The position numbers were made by a program, and so were the translations under genes. Shown here piece by piece: positions 25,086 to 34,588 of a stretch of 64,000 nt of DNA. Under the pieces are notes generated by a model. That model did no database searches, was not told where the DNA came from, and saw nothing but the letters and a program-made list of their open reading frames with translations. This DNA comes from Actinomycetes bacterium (GTDB taxonomy: Bacteria; Actinomycetota; Actinomycetes; Actinomycetales; Dermatophilaceae), in contig JAEZWF010000011.1 of assembly GCA_023420415.1 (NCBI GenBank), positions 21,986-85,985 of the forward strand, in the 5' to 3' direction. Numbering within the stretch: position 1 is the stretch's first letter; every line of letters starts with the position of its first letter.

Positions 25086-26521
25086 CGGTCCCCCAGCGCG
25101 CGCAGGATCTCCGGCCCGACCATCGTGACGTCACCGGCCCCGACAGTGAGGACCAGGTCGCCGTCGCGGGCCAGTCCGGCGACGGTGTCGGCGACGGCCG
25201 ACCAGGACGACACGACGCGCACGTCGGCGTCGGGCCGGGCCGTCAGCAGCGCATCAGCCACGAGCTGGGAGGAGACACCGGGCACGGGGTCCTCGCGAGC
25301 GGCGTAGATCTCCATGAGGACAACGACATCCGCGGGTCCGAGGGCGCGGCCGAACTCGGTGGCGAAGTCGCGGGTCCGGGAGAACAGGTGCGGCTGAAAG
25401 ACGACCACGAGCCGTCCGTCGCCCTCCACGAGCGAGCGCCCGGTCTCGACGACGGCAGCCACCTTGCCCGGGTTGTGGGCGTAGTCGTCGACGACGGTGA
25501 CCCCGGCGGCGACCCCCTTGGGCTCGAAGCGCCGGCGGGTGCCCGTGAAGCCGTAGAGCCCGTCGAGGACGCGTTGCGGGTCCTGGCCCAGCCCCTCGAC
25601 GGCCACGGTGTATGCCGCGGCGGCGTTGAGCAGGTTGTAGCGCCCGGGGACCTTGACGCGCAGCACGCGTTCCTCGCCGTCCGGCCCGCGCAGCGCGGCC
25701 CGCGCGAGCAGCCCCCGGAAGGCGGGGTCGCCCAGGACGACGTCGGCGTCCGGCGAGAAGCCGTAGGTCAGCACCCGCGTGCCGGAGGTGCGGGCCGCGT
25801 CGGCGAGGCGACGCGACCCCTCGTCGTCGGCGCAGGCGACGAGCAGGCCGCCGGGCTGCAGGGAGGCGGCGAACTCGGCATACGCCTCCTGCACCCGCTC
25901 GAAGCTGCCGTAGAAGTCGAGGTGGTCGGGCTGGACGTTCGTGACGACGGCCACGTCGGGTCGGTAGACGAGGAACGAGCCGTCGCTCTCGTCGGCCTCG
26001 GCGACGAACACCTCGCCGGTGCCCCAGTGCGCGTTCGTGCCGTGCTTGGCCAGCTCGCCGCCCGCCGCGAACGACGGGTCGACCCCGCAGTGCTGCAACG
26101 CCACCGTGAGCATCGAGGTCGTGGTCGTCTTGCCGTTCGCGCCTGCGACGGCCACCCGCCGTGAGCCCGTCATCGTGCTGGCGAGCGCCTGAGCGCGGTG
26201 GAGCACGCGCAGCCCTCGCGCGCGTGCCGCCGCCAGCTCGACGTTGTCCTCACGGATGGCCGAGGACACCACGACCGTGTCGACCCCGTCGAGGTATGCC
26301 GCGTCGTGGCCGACGTGGACGTCGGCTCCCTCGGCGGCCAGCGAGGCGAGCAACGGCGAGTCCTTGGCATCGGACCCGCTGACCCGGGTGCCCCGTGCGA
26401 GCATCACCCTGGCGACCCCGGACATGCCGGCGCCGCCGATGGCGATGAAGTGCACGGTTCCCAGCTCCTCCAGCGCAGGCACGTCCGCGCGGAAGTCGAA
26501 CCTGTCGTTCTCGCCGTTCAT
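25082..26521 (-). CDS. murC: UDP-N-acetylmuramate-L-alanine ligase
   Basis: Adds the first L-alanine to UDP-MurNAc in cytosolic peptidoglycan precursor synthesis. It is 479 residues. Three Mur-ligase domains are visible: an N-terminal Rossmann region (HFIAIGGAGMSGVARV), a central ATPase with GANGKTTTTSM, EADESDGSF and NVQPDHLDFYG, and a C-terminal domain with VDDYAHNPGKVAA and VFQPHLFSRTRDF. ATGA overlap with murG (26518-26521) and GTGA overlap with ftsQ indicate tight operon coupling. Confidence 0.98.
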   Translation of the reverse strand: MNGENDRFDFRADVPALEELGTVHFIAIGGAGMSGVARVMLARGTRVSGSDAKDSPLLASLAAEGADVHVGHDAAYLDGVDTVVVSSAIREDNVELAAARARGLRVLHRAQALASTMTGSRRVAVAGANGKTTTTSMLTVALQHCGVDPSFAAGGELAKHGTNAHWGTGEVFVAEADESDGSFLVYRPDVAVVTNVQPDHLDFYGSFERVQEAYAEFAASLQPGGLLVACADDEGSRRLADAARTSGTRVLTYGFSPDADVVLGDPAFRGLLARAALRGPDGEERVLRVKVPGRYNLLNAAAAYTVAVEGLGQDPQRVLDGLYGFTGTRRRFEPKGVAAGVTVVDDYAHNPGKVAAVVETGRSLVEGDGRLVVVFQPHLFSRTRDFATEFGRALGPADVVVLMEIYAAREDPVPGVSSQLVADALLTARPDADVRVVSSWSAVADTVAGLARDGDLVLTVGAGDVTMVGPEILRALGDR

Positions 26522-27684
26522 CGTTCCCCCGGCGGTTTTGCTTGCTGCTGCTGTGTCTTTTTTGCTTGCTCCGCAAGGGATTCCGCGTAGGCCGCGTCGA
26601 CCAGGTCGGCCAACAGCTCGTCGGCGCCGCGCTCCCCCGTCGCCGCCGAGGCGGTGGCCATCGCCTCCAGCCGAGCCGCGTCAGCCAGCAACGGCACCAG
26701 CTCGGAGTCGACCCACCCCGGGGTGAACGCTGCGTCGTCGACCAGCAGGCCACCACCCGCGTCGACGACATCGGCGGCATTGAACCGTTGCTCCCCGTTG
26801 CCGATGGGCAGGGGGACGTAGACGGCAGGGAGCCCCACCGCGGTCAGCTCGCACACGGTGTTGGCACCGGCGCGCGCGACGACGAGGTCGGCCACGGCAT
26901 ACGCGAGGTCCATGCGGTCGGCATAGGGAGCCACGACGTAGCGCGCAGCGCTGCCGTCGTCGGCAGGGCGCTGCGGCGTGAACTCCTTGCCGGCGCCGGT
27001 GAGGTGCAGGACCTGCACGCCGCGCGCGGACAGGTCGGCCGCCCGCGCCTCGAGGGTGGTGTTCAGCCGTTGGGCGCCGAGCGAGCCGCCGGTCACGAGC
27101 AGCGTCGGCCGGTGGTCGTCGAGACCGAAGTGGGCCAGTCCCTCGGCTCGGGACGCGGCTCGGTCGAGCTGCGCGATCTCGGGGCGAAGCGGCATACCGA
27201 TCGGGGTCGCGTGCGCAAGCCTGGTCGAGCGGAACGTCGTGGCGACGTGGTCGGTGAGCCGCGCCCCGAGGCGGTTGGCCAGGCCGGGGCGCGCGTTCTG
27301 CTCGTGGATGACGATGGGCACGTGCCGACGGCGGGCGGCGAGGTAGGCCGGCGTGGAGACGTAGCCGCCGAACCCCACCACGACCTGCGCGCCGGACTCG
27401 TCGATGGCTCGTTCGGCGGCGCGGACCGCTGCGCGCAGGTTGCCGGGCAACCGGAGCAGATCGGCGGAGGGGCGGCGTGGCAGCGGCACCTTCGGGACGG
27501 TCAGCAGGGGGTAGCCCCGCTCGGGCACGAGCCGCGCCTCCAGACCGGTCGCGGTGCCAAGAGCGGTGACCCGGATGTCCGGGTCGCGGCGGCGCAGGCA
27601 GTCCGCGAGGGCGAGCAGGGGCGAGACGTGACCGGCCGTCCCGCCGCCGGCCAGCAGGACCGAGGTGGGTGAGGACGCAGCCAT
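26518..27684 (-). CDS. murG: Lipid II synthase MurG (GlcNAc transferase)
   Basis: Transfers GlcNAc from UDP-GlcNAc to lipid I at the inner face of the membrane. It is 388 residues and has a GT-B fold. GGGTAGHVSPLLALAD is the N-terminal lipid I-binding loop. VVGFGGYVSTPAYLA, HEQNARPGLANR, TGGSLGAQRLN and ARAGANTVCELTAVG are all conserved. ATG 27684 overlaps the ftsW stop by one base (TGATG); a longer frame running antisense through ftsW is spurious. The C-terminus is unusually Gln/Lys-rich (KKTQQQQAKPPGER). Confidence 0.98.
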   Translation of the reverse strand: MAASSPTSVLLAGGGTAGHVSPLLALADCLRRRDPDIRVTALGTATGLEARLVPERGYPLLTVPKVPLPRRPSADLLRLPGNLRAAVRAAERAIDESGAQVVVGFGGYVSTPAYLAARRRHVPIVIHEQNARPGLANRLGARLTDHVATTFRSTRLAHATPIGMPLRPEIAQLDRAASRAEGLAHFGLDDHRPTLLVTGGSLGAQRLNTTLEARAADLSARGVQVLHLTGAGKEFTPQRPADDGSAARYVVAPYADRMDLAYAVADLVVARAGANTVCELTAVGLPAVYVPLPIGNGEQRFNAADVVDAGGGLLVDDAAFTPGWVDSELVPLLADAARLEAMATASAATGERGADELLADLVDAAYAESLAEQAKKTQQQQAKPPGER

Positions 27685-28979
27685 CAGCCTCGACCCCTCC
27701 GGCCGGGCAGGACCGCCAGCGACCGCTTCACCACGGACGGCTTGGCCGCCAGGGCCGCGGCGCACCCGGGTTCCTGCCGGGCGAACGACAGGAGGATGCC
27801 CAGCGCCAGCATCGTTGTCATCAAAGAGGATCCGCCGTAGGACACCAGTGGCAGCGGGACGCCGATGACGGGCAGCAGGCCGATGACGGCGCCGATGTTG
27901 ACCACCGCCTGCACGACGATCCACGCCATGATGCCCGCGGTGGCGATCCGGACGAAGAGGTCCTCGGTGCGCAGCACCACGCGGTAGCACACCAGCGCGA
28001 ACGCGCAGAACAGCCCGAGCAGCACCAGGGTGCCGGGCAGGCCCAGCTCCTCGCCGAGGATGGCGAAGATGAAGTCGTTGTGGGCCTCGGGCAGCCACGA
28101 CCACTTCTCGCGCGAGGCGCCGAGGCCGACGCCCCACCAGCCGCCGTCGGCGAGCGCGTAGCGTCCGTGGATCGGCTGGCGGGCCGCGCCGTAGGGGTTG
28201 GTGTCCTTGCCGAGCCAGACGTCGAACCGGCTCAACCGGTTGGGGCTGGTGACGATGAGGAAGGCGGCACCGGCGGCCATGACCCCGCCACCCCAGACGA
28301 AGAGCTTGTGCGGCACCCCCGCCGCGAACAGCACCGCGGCGATGATGCCGACGAGCACGATGGCGGTGCCGAGGTCGTGACCGAGCAGGACCAGGACGAG
28401 CACGCCGAGGGCCACGGGGATGAGGTAGGGCACGATGACGTGCCGCACACGACCCAGGGACCGCCGCTTGGCGGACAGGATCGTGGCCCCCACGAGGACC
28501 AGCCCGATCTTGGCGAGCTCGGAGGGTTGCAGGCTGAACCCGCCGACGCCCACCCAGTTGCGGTTGCCGTTGACGGTGACGCCCAGCGGGGTGAAGACGA
28601 GCAGCTGCAGCACCACGGCGAGGCCGAGGATGGGCAGGGACAGCGACTTCCATCCCCGCACCGGGATGCGGCTGGCGACGAGCATCGCGACCCCGCCCGC
28701 GATCGCGAACATCAGCTGCTTGCGGAAGTAAAGGTAGGGCGTGGCGTTGTCGGTCTGCTCGAGCGACTTCACCGACGAGGCCGACAGCACCATGATGAGC
28801 CCGATGATGACGAGCACCACCGAGACGCTGAGCAGCACGTAGTAGCTCGTCACGGGTGAGTCGAGCCGCGCCAGCCAGCTGTTGACGCCGGTGCGCGCGG
28901 CGCCCCGGCCTGAGGATGCGCTCGAGGTCGACCGCTGGGTCGTGCGCCCCTTGGGCGGCGTGGCGGTGGTGCTGCTCAC
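27684..28979 (-). CDS. ftsW: Septal peptidoglycan polymerase FtsW
   Basis: SEDS-family glycosyltransferase working with FtsI at the septum. It is 431 residues with about ten transmembrane helices. A Ser/Thr-rich cytosolic N-terminus of ~40 residues leads into YYVLLSVSVVLVIIGLIMVL. Conserved SEDS blocks include NWVGVGGFSLQPSELAKIGL, LLGHDLGTAIVL, EAHNDFIFAILGEELG and PLVSYGGSSLM. GTG 28979 lies 3 bp after the murD stop. It sits between murD and murG, the normal dcw position. Confidence 0.97.
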   Translation of the reverse strand: MSSTTATPPKGRTTQRSTSSASSGRGAARTGVNSWLARLDSPVTSYYVLLSVSVVLVIIGLIMVLSASSVKSLEQTDNATPYLYFRKQLMFAIAGGVAMLVASRIPVRGWKSLSLPILGLAVVLQLLVFTPLGVTVNGNRNWVGVGGFSLQPSELAKIGLVLVGATILSAKRRSLGRVRHVIVPYLIPVALGVLVLVLLGHDLGTAIVLVGIIAAVLFAAGVPHKLFVWGGGVMAAGAAFLIVTSPNRLSRFDVWLGKDTNPYGAARQPIHGRYALADGGWWGVGLGASREKWSWLPEAHNDFIFAILGEELGLPGTLVLLGLFCAFALVCYRVVLRTEDLFVRIATAGIMAWIVVQAVVNIGAVIGLLPVIGVPLPLVSYGGSSLMTTMLALGILLSFARQEPGCAAALAAKPSVVKRSLAVLPGRRGRG

Positions 28980-28982
28980 GAC

Positions 28983-30479
28983 CTACTCACCTGTGGTGTC
29001 GGCACGGCGCGCGACGGCTGCCGCGAAGGCGTCTCCGCGTGCGCCGTAGTTGGGGAACATGTCCATGGAGGCCGCGGCGGGCGCGAGCAGCACGACGTCG
29101 CCCGGCTGGGCGAGGTCGGCCGCGCGGGCCACGACGAGGTCCATGACCCCAGTGTCCGTGGTGGGGACGTCCACGACGGGGACATCCGGCGCGTGTCGTG
29201 CCAGCGCGTCGGCGAGCTGGGCGCGGTCCTGCCCGATCAGCACCACGCCGCGCAGCCGTCCGGCCGCGTCGCGGACGAGCTCGTCGACGTCGGCCCCCTT
29301 GAGCAGCCCACCCGCGACCCACACCACGTGCTCGAACGCTCCCAGGGATGCTGCGGCGGCGTGTGGGTTGGTGGCCTTGGAGTCGTCGACCCAGCGCACT
29401 CCCCCGACGACGCCGAGGTCGGCGATGCGGTGCGGCTCGGGGGCGAAGGCCCGCAACCCGTCGCGCACCGCAGCCGGAGGTATGCCGTAGGAGCGGGCGA
29501 GCGCGGCGGCAGCCAGCGCGTTGGCGAGCTGGTGCGGGGCGAGCGTCGGTGCGGCGCCCTGGACGTCGGCGAACGTGGCGAGCTCGGCCGCGGACGTGCG
29601 CCGCTCCTGCACGAACGCGCGGTCGGCGAGCACGTCGTCGACGACGCCGACCATCGACAGGCCGGGCGTGCCGAGGGTGAACCCGATGGCGCGGCACCCC
29701 TCCTGCACCTCGGCGTCCATCACGAGCTGCTCGGTCGCCGGGTCCTGCACGTTGTAGACGCAGGCCACCTTGGTGTTCGCGTAGACCTTGCCCTTGGTCC
29801 GGGCGTACTCCTCGTAGGAGCCGTGCCAGTCGACATGGTCGGGGGCGAGGTTGAGGCAGCAGGAGGCATACGGCGCAAGGGAATCCGACCAGTGCAGCTG
29901 GAAGCTGGACAGCTCGACGGCGATGACGTCGTAGGGCTCGGGGTGCAGGACCGCCTCGAGGATGGGCGTGCCGATGTTGCCGGCGGCGGTCGCGCGCAGT
30001 CCACCAGCGCGCAGCATCTCGGCGAGCATGGCGACGGTCGTGGTCTTGCCGTTGGTGCCGGTGACGGTGATCCAGGGTGCCGGACCGACGGCGGCGCGCA
30101 TGCGCCAGGCGAGCTCGACCTCACCCCAGACGGGTATGCCGTCGCGGGCGGCCTGCGCGAGCAGCGGCTGGTCCGGTCGCCACCCCGGGGAGGTGACGAC
30201 GAGGTCGGGCACCCAGCCGGACGGCATACCGCTCGTGTGGTCGGCACCGAGGCGCACGTCGACGCCGAGGATGTCGAGGATGCGGGCACGTTCGGCCAGC
30301 GTGGTGTTGGTGCCGGGGTCTCCGCCGTCCACGGCAATGACGTGGGCGCCCCTCTCCTGCAACGCATCCGCTGCCGCGAAGCCGCTCACGCCCAGGCCGG
30401 TCACGAGGACCCGCAGCCCACTCCAGTCGGCGCTCGCGTTGGTCAGCCCGTCGAGCCGACCATCCGTGGGAACGCTCAC
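28983..30479 (-). CDS. murD: UDP-N-acetylmuramoylalanine-D-glutamate ligase
   Basis: Adds D-glutamate to UDP-MurNAc-L-Ala. It is 498 residues. An N-terminal Rossmann domain (RVLVTGLGVSGFAAADAL) is followed by the ATP loop VTGTNGKTTTVAML, then the LNLAPDHVDWHGS and NPHAAAASLGAFEHVVWVAGG blocks, with WVDDSKATNPH typical of MurD. GTG 30479 overlaps the mraY stop by 4 bp, so the upstream extension into mraY is rejected. Two Gly-Ile-Pro stretches (29480 and 30134) use GGC-ATA because of the CGGCATAC word. Confidence 0.98.
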   Translation of the reverse strand: MSVPTDGRLDGLTNASADWSGLRVLVTGLGVSGFAAADALQERGAHVIAVDGGDPGTNTTLAERARILDILGVDVRLGADHTSGMPSGWVPDLVVTSPGWRPDQPLLAQAARDGIPVWGEVELAWRMRAAVGPAPWITVTGTNGKTTTVAMLAEMLRAGGLRATAAGNIGTPILEAVLHPEPYDVIAVELSSFQLHWSDSLAPYASCCLNLAPDHVDWHGSYEEYARTKGKVYANTKVACVYNVQDPATEQLVMDAEVQEGCRAIGFTLGTPGLSMVGVVDDVLADRAFVQERRTSAAELATFADVQGAAPTLAPHQLANALAAAALARSYGIPPAAVRDGLRAFAPEPHRIADLGVVGGVRWVDDSKATNPHAAAASLGAFEHVVWVAGGLLKGADVDELVRDAAGRLRGVVLIGQDRAQLADALARHAPDVPVVDVPTTDTGVMDLVVARAADLAQPGDVVLLAPAAASMDMFPNYGARGDAFAAAVARRADTTGE

Positions 30480-31558
30480 GCGCCGCCCACCACCCACTCG
30501 GCGTAGAAGATGCCGAGGCCGAGTGCCACGCACAGTCCCGCGATGATCCAGAACCGGATGACGATGGTGACCTCGTTCCACCCCATCAGCTCGAAGTGGT
30601 GTTGTAGCGGCGCCATCCGGAAGACGCGCTTGCCGGTGAGCTTGAACGACCCGACCTGGATGATGACCGACAGCGTGATCGCGACGAACAGCCCGCCGAG
30701 GATGATGATGAGCAGCTCGGTGCGGGTGGTGATCGCGAGGCCGGCGAGTGCCCCACCGAGGGCCAGGGATCCGGTGTCGCCCATGAAGATCTTGGCCGGT
30801 GACGCGTTCCACCACAGGAACCCGAAGCAGGCGCCCATGCAGGCTGCGGCGACCACGGCGAGGTCTCGTGAGTCACGCACCTCGTAGCACTTGAGCCCGG
30901 GGGTGATCTGGCAGTTCTGGTTGCCCTGCCAGATGCCGATGAGGACGTAGGCCGCGAACACCATCACCGAGGCGCCGGTGGCGAGGCCGTCGAGGCCGTC
31001 GGTGAGGTTCACGCCGTTGGAGGTGCCGGCGATCATCAGGTTGGCCCAGATGACGAACAGCACCAACCCGATCAGTGGCCCGGCGAAGGCGAGGTTGAAC
31101 GGGGTGTCGCGGACGAAGGAGATGCTCGTCGATGCGGGTGTGCGCCAGTGGCTGTTGGGGAACTGCAGCGCGAGCACCGCGAAGATGACGGCGACGAGGG
31201 TCTGGCCGGCGAGCTTCTCCCCTGACCGGAGGCCGAGGCTGCGCTGTTTGGAGATCTTGATGTAGTCGTCGAGGAACCCGACGAGCCCGAGCCCGGCCAT
31301 GAGGAACAGCACGAGCACGCCGCTCCACGTGAACGGTGTGCCGGTGATGGCATGGGCGAGGCCGTATGCCGCGAGGGCCGAGCCGATGATGACCGAGCCA
31401 CCCATGGTGGGCGTGCCGCGCTTGGTGTGGTGGGAGGTGGGTCCGTCGTCGCGGATGAACTGGCCATAGCCCCGCTTGACGAGGAACTTGATGTACATCG
31501 GGGTGCCCAGCAGGGCACCCACGAGGGAGATGACGGCTGCCGCCAGCACCGCCTTCAC
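30476..31558 (-). CDS. mraY: Phospho-MurNAc-pentapeptide translocase
   Basis: Membrane enzyme transferring phospho-MurNAc-pentapeptide to undecaprenyl phosphate to make lipid I. It is 360 residues with about ten transmembrane helices. Conserved catalytic motifs are seen: GTPTMGG, FLDDYIKI (Asp-Asp), NLTDGLDGLATG (Asp) and GDTGSLALGG near MGDTGS; the HHFE-type C-terminal block (APLQHHFELMGWNE) is also present. GTG 31558 overlaps the murF stop by 4 bp. Confidence 0.98.
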   Translation of the reverse strand: MKAVLAAAVISLVGALLGTPMYIKFLVKRGYGQFIRDDGPTSHHTKRGTPTMGGSVIIGSALAAYGLAHAITGTPFTWSGVLVLFLMAGLGLVGFLDDYIKISKQRSLGLRSGEKLAGQTLVAVIFAVLALQFPNSHWRTPASTSISFVRDTPFNLAFAGPLIGLVLFVIWANLMIAGTSNGVNLTDGLDGLATGASVMVFAAYVLIGIWQGNQNCQITPGLKCYEVRDSRDLAVVAAACMGACFGFLWWNASPAKIFMGDTGSLALGGALAGLAITTRTELLIIILGGLFVAITLSVIIQVGSFKLTGKRVFRMAPLQHHFELMGWNEVTIVIRFWIIAGLCVALGLGIFYAEWVVGGA

Positions 31559-33033
31559 GTCGCGTCCTCCTGCTTGTCACCCGTGGTGTCACCGGTGTCC
31601 GCGGTGGGCCCCGACTCGGCGGCCACCCTGTCACCGAGCCACCGTAGTCCGGCGTCGCGGCTGGACTTGAGCAACACGACGTCACCGGGGCGAAGTTTGT
31701 CGGCGAGCAGGTCGTGGGCGGCGTCGGCGTCGGGCACCCACACGACCTCCTCACCCCACGACCCCTCGTGCTGGGCCCCGGTGGCCATGGGCCGGGCCGT
31801 CTCGCCGACCACGACGAGCCGGGAGATGTTGAGCCGCACGGCGAGCCGGCCGATGGCGTCGTGCTCGGTGAGTGAGTCGTCGCCCAGCTCGAGCATCGAG
31901 CCGAGCACGGCCCAGGTGCGCCGTGGCGTGCCGTCCTCGGTGCGGCTCATCGCGACCAGCGCCTTGAGCGCGGCGCGCATCGAGTCGGGGTTGGCGTTGT
32001 AGGCGTCGTTGACGACGGTGACGCCGTCGGGGCGCTCGGTGACCTCCATCCGCCAGCGCGAGGCGGGGGTCGCCGCGCCCAGAACCCTCACCGTCAGGTC
32101 GAGGTCCACCCCACCCTCGAGTGCGGCTGCAACCACCGCGAGGGCGTTCCCGACGTGGTGCTCACCGTGCAGGGCCAGCGTCACCGGTCGGGAGACCTGG
32201 TCGCCGTCCGGGCGGGTGACCACCAGGGTGAAGGACGGCCGGCCAGTGGCGTCGAGGCGGATGTCCTGGGCCCGCACCTGCGCGTCGGGGGACGTGCCGA
32301 CGAGGACGACGCGCGCGTCGGTGACCCCTGCCATGGCCCGCACCGCCGTGTCGTCGGCGTTGAGGACAGCCACCCCGCCCGCCGGCAGCGCCGCCACCAG
32401 CTCGGACTTGGCGGTCGCGATGGCCTCGCGCGAGCCGAACTCCCCGACGTGCGCGGTGCCGACGTTGAGCTCGATGCCGATCTGCGGTGGCGCGATCGTC
32501 GTGAGGTAGGCGATGTGCCCGATGCCGCGGGCCCCCATCTCCACGACGAGGTAACGGGTGTCCGGGGTGACCCGGAAGACTGTGAGGGGCACGCCCACCT
32601 CGGAGTTGAGCGAGCCGACCGGCGCGACGGTCGGCGCGTGCGCGGCGAGGACCGCACCGAGCAGGTCCTTGGTCGAGGTCTTGCCCGACGAGCCGGTGAT
32701 GCCGATGACGGTCAGGTCGGGGTGGCGGTCGACGACCGCCCGCGCCAGGGCGGCCAGGCCGTCCTGGATGTCGTCGACGACGACGCAGGGCAGCTCCTCG
32801 ACCGGTCGGGTGGTCAGCGCCGCAACCGCGCCCCGGTCGCGGGCACCCGCCACGAACTGGTGGCCGTCGAGCTGCTCGCCGATGCGGGCGATGTAGAGCC
32901 CGCCCGGACCGGCCTCACGCGAGTCGGTGACCACGGGACCGTCGATGACCAGGTCCTGCGCGGCCGCGGGCTCGATGCCGTGCAGCGTGCCGGAGGTGAC
33001 CTCGGCAACCTCCGCGAGGGACAGGGGAATCAC
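31555..33033 (-). CDS. murF: UDP-MurNAc-tripeptide-D-Ala-D-Ala ligase
   Basis: Adds D-Ala-D-Ala to complete the muramyl pentapeptide. It is 492 residues. The N-terminal substrate-binding domain contains VTDSREAGPGGLYIA. The ATP loop is GITGSSGKTSTKDLL, followed by LNSEVGVPLTVF and VVEMGARGIGHIAYLT, with the central VNDAYNANPDSMRAAL motif diagnostic of MurF. The C-terminal 20 residues are Asp/Thr-rich. It is coupled to both murE and mraY by GTGA overlaps. Confidence 0.98.
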   Translation of the reverse strand: MIPLSLAEVAEVTSGTLHGIEPAAAQDLVIDGPVVTDSREAGPGGLYIARIGEQLDGHQFVAGARDRGAVAALTTRPVEELPCVVVDDIQDGLAALARAVVDRHPDLTVIGITGSSGKTSTKDLLGAVLAAHAPTVAPVGSLNSEVGVPLTVFRVTPDTRYLVVEMGARGIGHIAYLTTIAPPQIGIELNVGTAHVGEFGSREAIATAKSELVAALPAGGVAVLNADDTAVRAMAGVTDARVVLVGTSPDAQVRAQDIRLDATGRPSFTLVVTRPDGDQVSRPVTLALHGEHHVGNALAVVAAALEGGVDLDLTVRVLGAATPASRWRMEVTERPDGVTVVNDAYNANPDSMRAALKALVAMSRTEDGTPRRTWAVLGSMLELGDDSLTEHDAIGRLAVRLNISRLVVVGETARPMATGAQHEGSWGEEVVWVPDADAAHDLLADKLRPGDVVLLKSSRDAGLRWLGDRVAAESGPTADTGDTTGDKQEDAT

Positions 33034-34571
33034 GATGCGCCGTCCTCACCGACGAGGGAACGCAACGCCTTCCTCGCCTCCTCACGGTCGTCGAAGGGGT
33101 GGATGGTGCCGGCGACGTCCTGCCCGGTCTCGTGGCCCTTGCCGACCACGGCGACCACACTCCCCGGTCCGGCGGCGTGCGCTGCCGCAACGGCCCGCCC
33201 GATGGCGTCGGCTCGTCCGGCCACGTCGTGCAGGACCGCGTCGGAGCCCGCAGCGGTCGCGCCCTCGAGCACGGCCGCCCGGATCGCCGCGGGGTCCTCG
33301 GTGCGGGGGTTGTCGTCGGTGACGAAGACGAGGTCGGCGCCGCGGGCGGCCGCCAGTCCCATCCCTGCCCGCTTGCCGCGGTCGCGGTCGCCCCCGGCGC
33401 CGAGGACCACCACGAGGGCTCCGGCGGTGGTGGGTCGCAGGGCGCGCAGCGCGGCCGCGACCGCCTCAGGGGTGTGCGCGTAGTCGACGACCACGAGCGG
33501 CAGGTCGTCGCTCGCCTGCTCGACGGTGACCTGCTCCATCCGGCCGGGCACGTGCGGGTCGGCGGCCAGCGCCCGCTGGGTGTCGGCCACCGAGACGTCG
33601 GTGGCCATCAGGGCCAGGGCAGCCATCGCCGTGTTGACCCGGTTGAAGTCGCCCGGCAGCGCGGACCGCAGCTGCAGCGTCGTGTCGCCGTCGGTGAGCC
33701 GGAACGCGGCCGGGTCGTCCTCCTCGACGATGACCCGCCACTGCGCGTCCGCCTCGTCGGTCGACGCCAGCGTGGTCACGGGAACCGTTGCGGTGGAAGC
33801 GAGTTCGCGCCCCCACTCGTCGTCGACACACACGATCCCCTGCCGTGCGCGTTCCGGGGTGAACAGCGAGGCCTTGGCCTCGAAGTAGTCGCGCATCGTC
33901 GGGTGGAAGTCGAGGTGGTCCTGCGACAGGTTGGTGAACAACGCGACGTCGTAGACGACACCGTCGACCCGGTGCTGGGCGAGGGCGTGGCTCGAGACCT
34001 CCATGACGCAGGACTGCACACCCCGCTCGGTCATCAGCGCCAGCAGGGCGTGCAGCACCGTCGCCTCGGGCGTGGTGCGCACGCTCTTGACGCGCTCGTC
34101 GACGATGCGGGTCTCGACCGTGCCGATGAGACCGGTGCGGTGGCCGAGGGCGACCAGGGCCGAGTTGATGAGGTATGCCGTGGTGGTCTTCCCGTTGGTC
34201 CCCGTCACCCCGTACATCGTGAGGCCGAGCCGCTCGGTCCCGTGGACCCGCGCGGCGACGGTCCCCACGACCGAGCGAGGTGACTCCACGACGACCCGCG
34301 GCAGCGACACCCCCGCCTCGTCGAGGGTCGCGGCCCCCCTGGCGTCCGTGAGGACGGCGACGGCGCCCAGCTCGGCCGCCCCCGCGGCATACGACGCGCC
34401 ATGGGCGTTGGCCCCCGGGAGGGCCGCGTAGAGGTCACCCGGCACGACGTCGCGCGAGTCCAGGGTCACTCCGGAAACGCTCACGTCGGCACCCTCGAGA
34501 GCACCTCCCACGAGCGTGGCGAGCGACTCCAGCGTGATGGCATGCGAGGACGCCGGACGGGGGGATGACAC
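33030..34571 (-). CDS. murE: UDP-MurNAc-tripeptide synthetase (diaminopimelate-type MurE)
   Basis: Adds the third residue of the stem peptide. It is 513 residues, with VTGTNGKTTTAYLIN (ATP loop), NLSQDHLDFHPTM, VVDYAHTPEAVAAAL and the DDNPRTEDP motif. The DNPR tetrapeptide marks diaminopimelate-adding enzymes as opposed to lysine-adding ones, so the cell wall is predicted to be DAP-type. The start is GTG 34571, 18 bp after the ftsI stop, with no strong ribosome-binding site. It is coupled to murF by a GTGA overlap. Confidence 0.97.
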   Translation of the reverse strand: MSSPRPASSHAITLESLATLVGGALEGADVSVSGVTLDSRDVVPGDLYAALPGANAHGASYAAGAAELGAVAVLTDARGAATLDEAGVSLPRVVVESPRSVVGTVAARVHGTERLGLTMYGVTGTNGKTTTAYLINSALVALGHRTGLIGTVETRIVDERVKSVRTTPEATVLHALLALMTERGVQSCVMEVSSHALAQHRVDGVVYDVALFTNLSQDHLDFHPTMRDYFEAKASLFTPERARQGIVCVDDEWGRELASTATVPVTTLASTDEADAQWRVIVEEDDPAAFRLTDGDTTLQLRSALPGDFNRVNTAMAALALMATDVSVADTQRALAADPHVPGRMEQVTVEQASDDLPLVVVDYAHTPEAVAAALRALRPTTAGALVVVLGAGGDRDRGKRAGMGLAAARGADLVFVTDDNPRTEDPAAIRAAVLEGATAAGSDAVLHDVAGRADAIGRAVAAAHAAGPGSVVAVVGKGHETGQDVAGTIHPFDDREEARKALRSLVGEDGAS

Positions 34572-34588
34572 GGGCAGCGAGCCTACCC

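Noticed and set aside
26518..28653. A 711-codon MurG with a long N-terminal extension
   Set aside because: The extension is antisense-like Arg/His/Pro-rich sequence overlapping ftsW; MurG starts at 27684 next to the ftsW stop.
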